28,331 bases of DNA from an uncultured Muribaculaceae bacterium (GTDB lineage Bacteria; Bacteroidota; Bacteroidia; Bacteroidales; Muribaculaceae), in assembly GCA_910583795.1 (NCBI GenBank), contig CAJTZQ010000046.1, forward strand, positions 1-28,331. The letters run 5' to 3'. Shown here piece by piece: positions 1 through 6,526 of this stretch. Numbering within the stretch: position 1 is the stretch's first letter; each line of letters starts with the position of its first letter. The translations under genes and the position numbers were made by a program. The notes under the pieces are model-generated. The model was not told where the DNA came from and searched no databases. It worked only from the letters and a program-made list of their open reading frames with translations.

Positions 1-53
1 CACGACCTACGGAACCACAATCCGTCGCTCTAACCAACTGAGCTACATCCACC
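1..53 (-). tRNA. tRNA-His (GTG), partial at the window edge
   Basis: Read on the minus strand, the sequence gives an acceptor strand, a D-arm (AGCTCAGTTGGTTAGAGC) and an anticodon arm with stem ACGGA/TCCGT around the loop TTGTGGT, so the anticodon is GTG (histidine). The extra G before the seven acceptor bases, at position 53, fits the G-1 that is typical of bacterial tRNA-His. The T-arm and the 3' acceptor end lie beyond the left edge. The gene is preceded by a well-matched promoter at 115-146. Confidence 0.93.
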
Positions 54-114
54 ATATTGCTTGTCAAGAGAATTCCACTAAAGGCTTCGCAAGGTTTTCT
101 CCCGAAAAGCGATG

Positions 115-146
115 CAAAGTTAGTCACTTTTTCTGACTCCTGCAAA
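115..146 (-). promoter_or_regulatory. Bacteroidetes-type promoter of tRNA-His
   Basis: On the minus strand, TTTG (146-143) is followed after exactly 20 bases by TAACTTTG (122-115). This matches the -33/-7 consensus TTTG and TAnnTTTG known for the primary sigma factor of Bacteroidetes. The start of transcription would fall near 108, about 55 bases before the mature tRNA 5' end, leaving room for a leader removed by RNase P. It sets the 20-base spacing seen again at three other places in this window. Confidence 0.72.
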
Positions 147-269
147 TTTTATCGCCACTTTTTTCAATAAAATTTAACTGATTTTATTAATCTCTTAAGA
201 GATAGAGGAATGCGATTATTGAAATTTTTGCCGTTAAGCATAGACAAAATTGTCAGATTGCCGCTTATG

Positions 270-335
270 CTGCGGACGCGATGTGTATCCGCAGACCCGA
301 TGTATCTGCGGACGCGATGTATCGCGTCCCTACAG
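270..335. repeat. GC-rich palindromic intergenic repeat
   Basis: CTGCGGACGCGATGT occurs at 270-284 and again at 306-320. GGACGCGAT (310-318) and ATCGCGTCC (321-329) form a nearly perfect 20-bp palindrome. TCCGCAGA (288-295) pairs with TCTGCGGA (305-312). The stretch looks like degenerate 17-19-bp units ending in GATGTATC or GATGTGTATC. It is far richer in GC than its surroundings, lies outside genes between rnfA and tRNA-His, and has no T-run on either side, so a simple terminator is unlikely. A REP-like or small non-autonomous mobile element is the best guess. Confidence 0.7.
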
Positions 336-345
336 GGGGTGTTAT

Positions 346-939
346 TTATTGGATTTTTATGCCGGAAAAGCCCATGAATGCCATTGCAAGGATACCGGCG
401 CAAATAAGTGCGATAGGCACTCCTTTCATGGCACGAGGAAGAGGCATAAGTTCCAGTTGTTCTCTTATTCCGGCAAATATCCATAGTGCGAGAGTGAACC
501 CGAGAGATGTGGCAAACCCATAAGTGACAGCTTCCATAAGATTGAATCCTTTTTGAATTACAAGAATTGCCACTCCAAGAACAGCGCAGTTGGTCGTGAT
601 AAGAGGAAGGAACACTCCAAGCGCCTGATATAGGGTAGGGACAGTCTTCTTCATAATAATCTCGAGAAGCTGCACAAGAAACGCTATGACGAGGATAAAG
701 ACAATTGTCTGCAAGAATTGAAGTCCCAACGGGTTGAGCACGTACATCTGCAAAAGCCATGCCACTACTGTTGCTATTGTAATGACAAATGTAACAGCCG
801 CACCCATGCCGAGAGCAGAACTTGTCTTTTTTGAAACGCCCAGAAATGGACAAATCCCTAAAAACTGCGAAAAAACAATGTTGTTTATGAAAATTGCAGT
901 GATGATGATTGAAATATAAGTCAGCATAACGTTTAGCAT
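346..939 (-). CDS. rnfA: Electron transport complex subunit RnfA
   Basis: This is an integral membrane subunit of the Rnf (ferredoxin:NAD+ oxidoreductase) complex. The protein has 197 residues and about six hydrophobic helices, with the family motif FSQFLGICPFLG near the start and TTNCAVLG in the middle. The two cysteines (C30 and C118) match those that, with the RnfE pair, are reported to hold an iron-sulfur centre inside the membrane. The ATG at 939 overlaps the rnfE stop by 7 bases. A second ATG at 927 (MLTYISII) aligns better with the usual N-terminus and would leave a 5-base gap. It is the last gene of the operon, and no terminator hairpin is evident after it. Confidence 0.95.
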   Translation of the reverse strand: MLNVMLTYISIIITAIFINNIVFSQFLGICPFLGVSKKTSSALGMGAAVTFVITIATVVAWLLQMYVLNPLGLQFLQTIVFILVIAFLVQLLEIIMKKTVPTLYQALGVFLPLITTNCAVLGVAILVIQKGFNLMEAVTYGFATSLGFTLALWIFAGIREQLELMPLPRAMKGVPIALICAGILAMAFMGFSGIKIQ

Positions 940-1523
940 GTTTTACGGATTTTGTTTACTATGGCGATCAGGTATCCCAAAGCAATGAATGCCCCGGGAG
1001 CGAGAACAAACAGAAGCATCCCATAATCTTCCGGAAAGATTTCTGCTCCGAATATTTTGCCTGTTCCCAAGACTTCTCGCACACCACCCAGAAGAATGAG
1101 TGCAAAAGTGAATCCTATGCCGGTGCCAAGTCCGTCGAGAAATGAAGCGAAGATGCTGTTTTTGCTTGCGAATGCCTCAGCGCGTCCAAGAAGAATACAG
1201 TTGACAACTATCAGGGGAATAAATATGCCCAATGACTCGTTGAGCGATGGAAGCCATGCATTGACAGCCAACTGCAGCATAGTGACAAAAGAAGCGATTA
1301 TAACAATGAATGCCGGAATCCTGACTTTGTCGGGCACGACAGACTTCACTGACGATATGACAACATTAGAGCATACGAGAACAACTGCCGTAGCTATTCC
1401 CATCATCATTCCGTTATGGGCTGAAGAAGTTGTGCCCAGGGTGGCACACATTCCCAAAAGAAGCACGAAAACGGGATTTCCCGGTATGATGCCGTTAAAA
1501 AAAACGTCCCAATATTTTTTCAT
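933..1523 (-). CDS. rnfE: Electron transport complex subunit RnfE
   Basis: This membrane subunit of Rnf is the homologous partner of RnfA. It has 196 residues and about six transmembrane segments. Two conserved sites, GMCATLG (C26) and VVNCILLGR (C109), correspond to the membrane cysteines that coordinate iron-sulfur with RnfA. The length is slightly below the usual 200-230 residues but nothing central is missing. Its ATG overlaps the rnfG stop in an ATGA tetranucleotide (1520-1523), which implies translational coupling. RnfA and RnfE sit in opposite topology in the membrane in known complexes. The identification rests on sequence motifs together with perfect operon context. Confidence 0.95.
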   Translation of the reverse strand: MKKYWDVFFNGIIPGNPVFVLLLGMCATLGTTSSAHNGMMMGIATAVVLVCSNVVISSVKSVVPDKVRIPAFIVIIASFVTMLQLAVNAWLPSLNESLGIFIPLIVVNCILLGRAEAFASKNSIFASFLDGLGTGIGFTFALILLGGVREVLGTGKIFGAEIFPEDYGMLLFVLAPGAFIALGYLIAIVNKIRKTC

Positions 1524-2122
1524 TTCTTTTCTGCTTGAGTTTTTTCATATTGCCTGTAGGCTTCGAAGGCATTTCTCATTGTTTCGAGAAAAGCTCTCGA
1601 TGATATAGTGGCGGCAGTTATGCCGTCGATTTCTCCTCCTGAATCTTTTGATACATAAAAAGATGTCTTATCGGGATTTTTCCCGATAACAGAACGGGCT
1701 CCAGCCGGATCACGGAACCATAATTCCATTTTTGTGCCCAGTCCCGGGGTTTCCGCCTGCTGAAGCACACGATAGTCTTTGACTGTGCCATCTGCCTCAA
1801 ATCCACACATCACGACTATTTCTCCTGCAAATCCGTTCATAGATCTACCTTTTACCGCAGCTCCGGCGAGTTTGCCTTTTTCAAATGCCGGGTAGACCAC
1901 AAAAGGGTTCCCATCTATTTCTGTTTCCCATTTATCAGCCTCCGGGTTGTTGTCGAATACGGGAGCTACCTCTGCAATAGCAGCTTGTTGTTGTGCCTGC
2001 GCCTGTTTTGCGATCGGATCCTTTGTAATTGAATACATCCATCCGAGAAGAGCCCCGGCAATCACAGTGATACATCCCAGCGATAAAATCATGTTGGGAA
2101 GAGTGGATGCTAACTTTTTCAT
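1520..2122 (-). CDS. rnfG: FMN-binding Rnf subunit RnfG
   Basis: RnfG carries a covalently bound FMN on the outer face of the membrane and relays electrons within the Rnf complex. The 200-residue protein starts with a transmembrane anchor (about residues 9-30) followed by an FMN-binding domain. The flavinylation motif is seen as TAATIS around T172, a variant of the usual S/T-G-A-T-x-S/T, with T172 the expected attachment residue. ETPGLGTKM, typical of the domain, precedes it. The start codon overlaps the rnfD stop as ATGA (2119-2122), and the stop overlaps rnfE in the same way, so D, G and E are translationally linked. Confidence 0.94.
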   Translation of the reverse strand: MKKLASTLPNMILSLGCITVIAGALLGWMYSITKDPIAKQAQAQQQAAIAEVAPVFDNNPEADKWETEIDGNPFVVYPAFEKGKLAGAAVKGRSMNGFAGEIVVMCGFEADGTVKDYRVLQQAETPGLGTKMELWFRDPAGARSVIGKNPDKTSFYVSKDSGGEIDGITAATISSRAFLETMRNAFEAYRQYEKTQAEKK

Positions 2123-3099
2123 GCCAATTTCCTCCTTTCTTTTTCACCGAATATTGATGGACGACAATACCTGTTGATAAGGGGAACAAAACTATTCATA
2201 AGCAAGATTGCGAAAGACACACCTTCGGGATAAGCCCCGTAGCGCCGGATAATAATCGTGATGAATCCGATCATGGCTCCGAATATCAACTGTCCCTTGT
2301 GTGTCATGGGAGAGGTGACGTAGTCTGTTGCCATGAATACAGCTCCAAGAAGCAGTCCACCCGCGAAAATGTCAAGGAGGGGATTGCCGCCAAACGCCCA
2401 TGAGAAGAATGCTGCGGAGGCGATGACCGATACGGGTATATGCCAGGTGATTGTTTTTGTGACGAGGAGATAGATAAGACCGATTAGAATGGCTATTCCA
2501 CCCACCTCTCCAAGCGATCCGTTCATTTGTCCGATTGCCATGTCAAGGAAATTGTAATCAGAAAATGAGGAAGAACCGGAATTGAGGTGAGAAAGCAATG
2601 TGGCGCCGGAATTTGCGTCTACCTGTTGAGAGGCACCAGTGGTGGCGTTGAAAGCTGAATCCACATCGGAAGGCCATGTGGTCATTGCCGCAGGGAAGGA
2701 CAGAAGCAGGAAGACTCTGCCGACAAGGGCCGGATTCCAGATATTGCATCCAAGCCCGCCGAAGCTCATTTTCCCAATGCCTATGGCAACAATCGCACCG
2801 ATGATAACCATCCACCATGGAAGAATGCTTGGAAGATTAAACGCCAAAAGAAGTCCGGTTATAAGTGCGGATCCGTTAGACAAAGTGCATTGCCTGTGAA
2901 ATAAAAACCTTTCTATTGCCCACTCTGTCAGCAATGCCGTCCCCACGCTGAGGAGTACGACCCAAAGAGCCGGTAGCCCGAAGGTCCAGAGTGCTATGCC
3001 TAATGCCGGGATCATGGCAATCACCACGTTCCACATGCATCTGTTGATGCTTGCCGTTGAATGAATATGTGGAGAAAGGGATATGGTCAGCTTGTTCAT
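2119..3099 (-). CDS. rnfD: Membrane flavoprotein subunit RnfD
   Basis: RnfD is the multi-helix membrane subunit with a second covalent FMN. This copy has 326 residues from the ATG at 3099. The frame stays open upstream for 31 more codons into rnfC, but that part does not resemble the family, whereas MNKLTISLSPHIHS is the normal start. SGATLL (S164-T167) is the flavin attachment site with T167 as the likely acceptor. GGLGCNIWNPALVGR is a family signature. Only two bases separate it from the rnfC stop. No Shine-Dalgarno sequence is present, as is usual in Bacteroidetes. Confidence 0.95.
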   Translation of the reverse strand: MNKLTISLSPHIHSTASINRCMWNVVIAMIPALGIALWTFGLPALWVVLLSVGTALLTEWAIERFLFHRQCTLSNGSALITGLLLAFNLPSILPWWMVIIGAIVAIGIGKMSFGGLGCNIWNPALVGRVFLLLSFPAAMTTWPSDVDSAFNATTGASQQVDANSGATLLSHLNSGSSSFSDYNFLDMAIGQMNGSLGEVGGIAILIGLIYLLVTKTITWHIPVSVIASAAFFSWAFGGNPLLDIFAGGLLLGAVFMATDYVTSPMTHKGQLIFGAMIGFITIIIRRYGAYPEGVSFAILLMNSFVPLINRYCRPSIFGEKERRKLA

Positions 3100-3101
3100 A
3101 T

Positions 3102-4412
3102 TTATTTTTTCTTTCGTAGTTCCTGTTTGCCAAGTTTGATCATGTCGAGCAGTGGACGATGAGAAGGACAAGTATATGCACAGCATCCGCATTCAAGGCA
3201 GTTCATCACCCCGTTTGCCGCCATATCGTCCCATTTTTTAACGTCAGCCTGAAGCATCAGCAAATAAGGTTCGAGTCCCATCGGGCAAACGCTTACACAA
3301 CGTGCACATCTGATACATGGCTGCGTCGGCTTGCGCAACGATTCCGATTCGGGTAGAATCACTAATCCTGATAAACCCTTTGTGGCGGAAGCCTCAAGCG
3401 AAGAGATTGCTCGTCCCATCATCGGGCCTCCGGCAATGATTTTTCCGGTATCTTCAGGGAGACCTCCGGCGAATTTTATAATATCGTCAAGGGAGGTGCC
3501 GTTTTTTATACGGAAATTACCAGGGTTGGATAACCCTTTACCGGTGACAGTAACTATTCTGTCGGTAAGCGGACGTCGGTTGTAGACGGCATCGTATATG
3601 GCATAGGCGGTAGCCACATTGTCTACGATACATTTTGTCTCAATCGGGAGGGCGCCGGCAGGAACAACCCTTCCGGTGATTGCATAAATCAATTGTTTCT
3701 CTCCTCCTTGTGGATATTTCTTTTTTAGAGTCACCACTTTAAGCCCGGGATAAGGATCTGTAGCGGAAGACATGATTTTTATTGCATCAGGCTTGTTTTC
3801 TTCAATACCTATAATGCCGTATTTTGCACCTGTAGCCTTCATGATAAGAAGGGTGCCTTTCACTATTTTTTCAGCATCCTGACGCATTAATGCATCATCG
3901 CATGTGAGGCAAGGCTCGCATTCTGCACCGTTTATTAACACATATTCTGCAGATTTCCCTTTGGGAATAGAAAGCTTCACCTTGGTTGGAAATGTTGCAC
4001 CTCCAAGACCCACAATTCCACAATCTCCCACTATGTTGATTATATCATCTGGAGAAAGTGTCTCAATCTCGTCAGTTGTTCTGGGGAGAGGATTGGTTAC
4101 AGGGTTTTCTGAATCGGTCGTTATTACGATCGATTCTTGCCAAATCCCTTGCGGAGTTCTGGTGGGTTCTATTTTTTTTACAGAGCCGTTGACCGGGGAA
4201 TGGACCGGTGCGCTTACAAATGCTGCAGCTTCAGCAATCTTTTGTCCGCATTCAATTTTATCACCCGGTTTTACAATCGATTTTGCCGGGACGCCTATGC
4301 ATTGTGAAAGCATGATACGCAATTCTCCGGGTATCGGCATGTCGACAATAGGACAATCGCGGGTTGACTTATTTTCAGGAGGATGTATGCCACCTTTTTT
4401 AAATGTCTTCAT
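3102..4412 (-). CDS. rnfC: Soluble NADH/ferredoxin-interacting subunit RnfC
   Basis: RnfC binds NADH and FMN and contains two [4Fe-4S] clusters. This copy has 436 residues from the ATG at 4412 (MKTFKKGGIHPPENK). A longer version from a TTG at 4466 is unlikely. The flavin/NAD-binding region has GLGGATFPTKVKL and INGAECEPCLTCDD, both typical of the family. Two ferredoxin motifs follow: C366-x2-C-x2-C-x3-CP and C405-x2-C-x2-C-x3-CP. The extended alanine/lysine-rich C-terminus of some proteobacterial RnfC proteins is absent. A 68-base gap separates it from rnfB; no promoter is obvious in that gap, so cotranscription is likely. Confidence 0.96.
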   Translation of the reverse strand: MKTFKKGGIHPPENKSTRDCPIVDMPIPGELRIMLSQCIGVPAKSIVKPGDKIECGQKIAEAAAFVSAPVHSPVNGSVKKIEPTRTPQGIWQESIVITTDSENPVTNPLPRTTDEIETLSPDDIINIVGDCGIVGLGGATFPTKVKLSIPKGKSAEYVLINGAECEPCLTCDDALMRQDAEKIVKGTLLIMKATGAKYGIIGIEENKPDAIKIMSSATDPYPGLKVVTLKKKYPQGGEKQLIYAITGRVVPAGALPIETKCIVDNVATAYAIYDAVYNRRPLTDRIVTVTGKGLSNPGNFRIKNGTSLDDIIKFAGGLPEDTGKIIAGGPMMGRAISSLEASATKGLSGLVILPESESLRKPTQPCIRCARCVSVCPMGLEPYLLMLQADVKKWDDMAANGVMNCLECGCCAYTCPSHRPLLDMIKLGKQELRKKK

Positions 4413-4480
4413 TCTTATGGTGAATGATGTGGAATATTGAGTATCTTTAAAATAATTGCTAATCAATCGGTGATGATATC

Positions 4481-5299
4481 TCAGTCAGATATATCTCCTG
4501 TAGATTTAATTGAATGGCGCGGACAAGCTTTTATGCATTCTCCGCAAGAAGAGCATTTGTCTTGGTCTATATGTGCCAGGAAAGAGACAATGTCAGGAGC
4601 TTCGTTAGGACATACTTTGCGGCATTTCGTGCATCCGATGCACGCAACACCACATTCTTTCATAGCTATCGGTCCACGGTCGCGGTTTGCACACGCAACC
4701 CATACAATAGGCCGGTCGGGGTTTATCGGTGCGAGTTCACACAGATTTCTGGGACATGCCTCTACGCATTTCCCACATCCGGTGCATTTCTCCAAATCAA
4801 CATGAGGAAGTTCTTCCCCCGGGATCAGTTGCATGGCACCGAAAGGACATGCATTGACACAATCTCCACATCCGAGACAACCATATATACAATCGCTTTC
4901 ACCCTGATACAATGAAGCCTCCACAGCACATGAACGCACTCCGTCGTAGCGGTTGCGAGGATCTCGGTTTTCGCATGATGCACTGCATTTAATAATAGCT
5001 ACTTTTCTTTGCGCGACCGCCGGAGCAAGACCGACAATGTCTGCAATCTTTCTCATGCCTTCGGCATCAACTCCGGTGCAGACGAGCCCTTCCATAGATT
5101 TGGCTCCCGCACACTCCATTGCGAATGCATGGCATCCGGAAAAACCGCACCCTCCGCAATTGGCACCTGGTAGAATCTCTTCAATCTCTCCGATTTTAGG
5201 ATCTTCAAAGACATGAAATTTCTTTGCTGCAATGAATAGCAGAATTGCTGCAACTATGCCTATAACTCCCAAAATAAAGATAGAAAATCCGATAATCAT
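4481..5299 (-). CDS. rnfB: Iron-sulfur electron-entry subunit RnfB
   Basis: RnfB passes electrons between ferredoxin and the rest of the Rnf complex. The 272-residue protein has one N-terminal transmembrane helix (about 2-24), then a four-cysteine domain (C48, C51, C56, C74). Four ferredoxin-type clusters follow, around C141-C151, C172-C182, C220-C230 and C249-C259. This multi-cluster form is longer in iron-sulfur content than the short proteobacterial RnfB and matches the type found in anaerobes. The start is the ATG at 5299; a TTG two codons upstream (5305) is possible but unnecessary. A 17-base gap separates it from rseC. Confidence 0.95.
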   Translation of the reverse strand: MIIGFSIFILGVIGIVAAILLFIAAKKFHVFEDPKIGEIEEILPGANCGGCGFSGCHAFAMECAGAKSMEGLVCTGVDAEGMRKIADIVGLAPAVAQRKVAIIKCSASCENRDPRNRYDGVRSCAVEASLYQGESDCIYGCLGCGDCVNACPFGAMQLIPGEELPHVDLEKCTGCGKCVEACPRNLCELAPINPDRPIVWVACANRDRGPIAMKECGVACIGCTKCRKVCPNEAPDIVSFLAHIDQDKCSSCGECIKACPRHSIKSTGDISD

Positions 5300-5316
5300 A
5301 ATCAATCAGAAATAAT

Positions 5317-5778
5317 TTATTTTTCGTGTCCCGCGCGTTGGGGCTTACCGACAATAGTAAATGAAAATTCGTGAGCTATTTTATTTTTTGCAGACCAAAG
5401 CAAGATGAAGAAAATTATGGTGACTCCAATCCCGCTTAAGGCTGCTGCGAGCTGATTGAATGTTAAAAGATACACACCCGCCATCACTGCTATAAGGGCT
5501 ATGCAAGGTAATACGGTGGCATACATTACGGCTTTCCGATGCATTTGTTCGGTGCCTCGGATTGTTATAATGTCTCCTATCTTGAATCCGGAGGCATGTG
5601 GAGTCACTATTGTCACAATATTAGAACCCTGACCGCTTGCTTCGCAAAGCTTTGCAGCAGGACATTCCCCACATTCATCAGAATCGTCGATCTTTACCTT
5701 AATAATATTCTTTGAAGGTTCAACAGATTCAACAATTGCCGAATGGTCGATATGATCAAGTGTATTTTCTGGCAACAT
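5317..5778 (-). CDS. rseC: RseC/MucC-like membrane protein, first gene of the Rnf operon
   Basis: The protein has 153 residues, with a soluble N-terminal part containing a cysteine cluster (C36, C39, C45) and two closely spaced transmembrane helices (about 85-105 and 110-130). This is the architecture of the RseC/MucC family, which was named as a sigma-E regulator and is also required for SoxR reduction. In anaerobes it is commonly found beside rnf genes, where a helper or assembly role for the complex is likely but unproven. The cysteines suggest an iron-sulfur or redox function. It starts at ATG 5778, just after a possible promoter at 5807-5814. Confidence 0.88.
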   Translation of the reverse strand: MLPENTLDHIDHSAIVESVEPSKNIIKVKIDDSDECGECPAAKLCEASGQGSNIVTIVTPHASGFKIGDIITIRGTEQMHRKAVMYATVLPCIALIAVMAGVYLLTFNQLAAALSGIGVTIIFFILLWSAKNKIAHEFSFTIVGKPQRAGHEK

Positions 5779-5806
5779 GATTCAAATTTGTTATGTATTC
5801 TTTTTA

Positions 5807-5814
5807 CAAAATTA
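5807..5814 (-). promoter_or_regulatory. Possible -7 element for the rseC-rnf operon
   Basis: On the minus strand the sequence TAATTTTG fits TAnnTTTG and would start transcription about 20 bases before the rseC ATG. No TTTG is found at the expected 20-base distance upstream, so the call rests on one element and its position. Confidence 0.45.
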
Positions 5815-6071
5815 ATAAAATTTAGATAGATGGCTTTTATTATTTATTAAAAAATCTTAGAAAAATACTTTATCAACTATTTAGGTTAATTTTTGGCTAC
5901 CTTTATTGATTTTTGATGCAATCCTGCACATCACCCTTCAGATATAGATGGAGAATATGTTTCATCAACGTGATATTCAATTTTATCTTGTTAGTTTGCA
6001 GTAATAATTATAACCGATTAATGTGCTTAATCAGTTAAGGATGTCAAATATTAAGATTGATTTGGAATAAA

Positions 6072-6103
6072 TTTAGTTAAAAAATAGTTTTTTAGTTAAA
6101 AAA
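6072..6103 (+). repeat. Pair of 13-bp direct repeats
   Basis: TTTAGTTAAAAAA occurs at 6072-6084 and 6091-6103, with a period of 19 bases. The second copy ends 12 bases before the -33 element of the promoter at 6116-6147. That position suits binding of an activator that sees the same face of the helix about two turns apart. The A/T-rich composition could also make this an UP-like or intrinsically bent element. Confidence 0.55.
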
Positions 6104-6115
6104 CATGTGAATTTA

Positions 6116-6147
6116 TTTGGAATTATTAAAATAATAGAATAACTTTG
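6116..6147 (+). promoter_or_regulatory. Near-consensus promoter with no gene directly after it
   Basis: TTTG (6116-6119), 20 bases, then TAACTTTG (6140-6147). Both elements and the spacing are identical to those of the tRNA-His promoter in this window. Transcription would begin near 6154, about 370 bases before the GH97 start codon. The only early frames are tiny, for example 12 codons from 6180. It could serve an RNA gene ending near the hairpin at 6330-6378, or a long regulatory leader of GH97. Confidence 0.65.
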
Positions 6148-6329
6148 AGACAACTTAATGACTTAATCTTATCCTTGCAATGGCTTTAGGTCATTCCGGA
6201 TGGATTTATTTGGAATGAATTAAATGTCCATTGATTTTTTCAGTCCCAATCCCTCTAAAATATTGACAAAGTTTAAACTTGGATAAGTCATTATCTGAGT
6301 TTCTTTGTGTAATTAATAATTGAGGGATA

Positions 6330-6378
6330 AATTCAGAATAGGGTCAGCTTCTAAGAAGTCTGTGCTCTATTCTGAATT
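6330..6378 (+). ncRNA. Candidate structured RNA element, 49-base hairpin
   Basis: AATTCAGAATAG (6330-6341) pairs perfectly with CTATTCTGAATT (6367-6378). Pairing continues inward through GG/CT, CAG/CTG and CTTC/GAAG to a TAA triloop (6352-6354), with one small internal loop and one bulged T, giving about 21 base pairs. It lies about 175 bases downstream of the predicted start of the promoter at 6116-6147. There is no T-run after it on either strand, so it is not a standard intrinsic terminator. It may be the 3' part of a small RNA, a leader structure of GH97, or a protein-binding palindrome in DNA. Confidence 0.5.
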
Positions 6379-6501
6379 GTTGTTGTCAATGGGGTAAGGC
6401 TTGGATGGATTAAAGATTTATGTTTTTATCAATATCTTTCATTTATGATGTAATTTTAGTGCAAATCACGCCAATATGGTAATGTATAGGGAAAATAATA
6501 T

Positions 6502-6509
6502 TAACTTTG
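6502..6509 (+). promoter_or_regulatory. Possible -7 element immediately before GH97
   Basis: TAACTTTG matches TAnnTTTG and lies 17 bases before the GH97 ATG, which would give a leader of about ten bases. No TTTG occurs at the expected distance upstream, so the promoter may depend on an activator. Confidence 0.5.
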
Positions 6510-6526
6510 TAAAAATTTTTTGAATC

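Larger units (their letters stand above)
5779..6526. other. Long AT-rich intergenic region without a protein gene
   Basis: The 748 bases between the divergent rseC and GH97 genes contain no convincing ORF. They hold 13-bp direct repeats (6072-6103), a near-consensus plus-strand promoter (6116-6147), a hairpin at 6191-6218 (TCATTCC/GGAATGA), a 12-bp palindrome AAGTTTAAACTT (6269-6280), a strong hairpin at 6330-6378 and a promoter-like element just before GH97 (6502-6509). The density of these signals argues for a regulatory region or an RNA gene rather than empty spacer. Confidence 0.7.

Noticed and set aside
270..335. Terminator of the rnf operon
   Set aside because: The palindromes are strong but no U-tract follows on the minus strand; a repeat element explains the nested direct repeats better.
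164..853. 229-codon open frame on the minus strand over rnfA
   Set aside because: It is a shadow in another frame of rnfA, with cysteine- and serine-rich nonsense and no family resemblance.
4413..4466. Longer rnfC with 18 extra residues
   Set aside because: The extension needs a TTG start and does not match the conserved MKTFKKGGIHPP beginning of RnfC.
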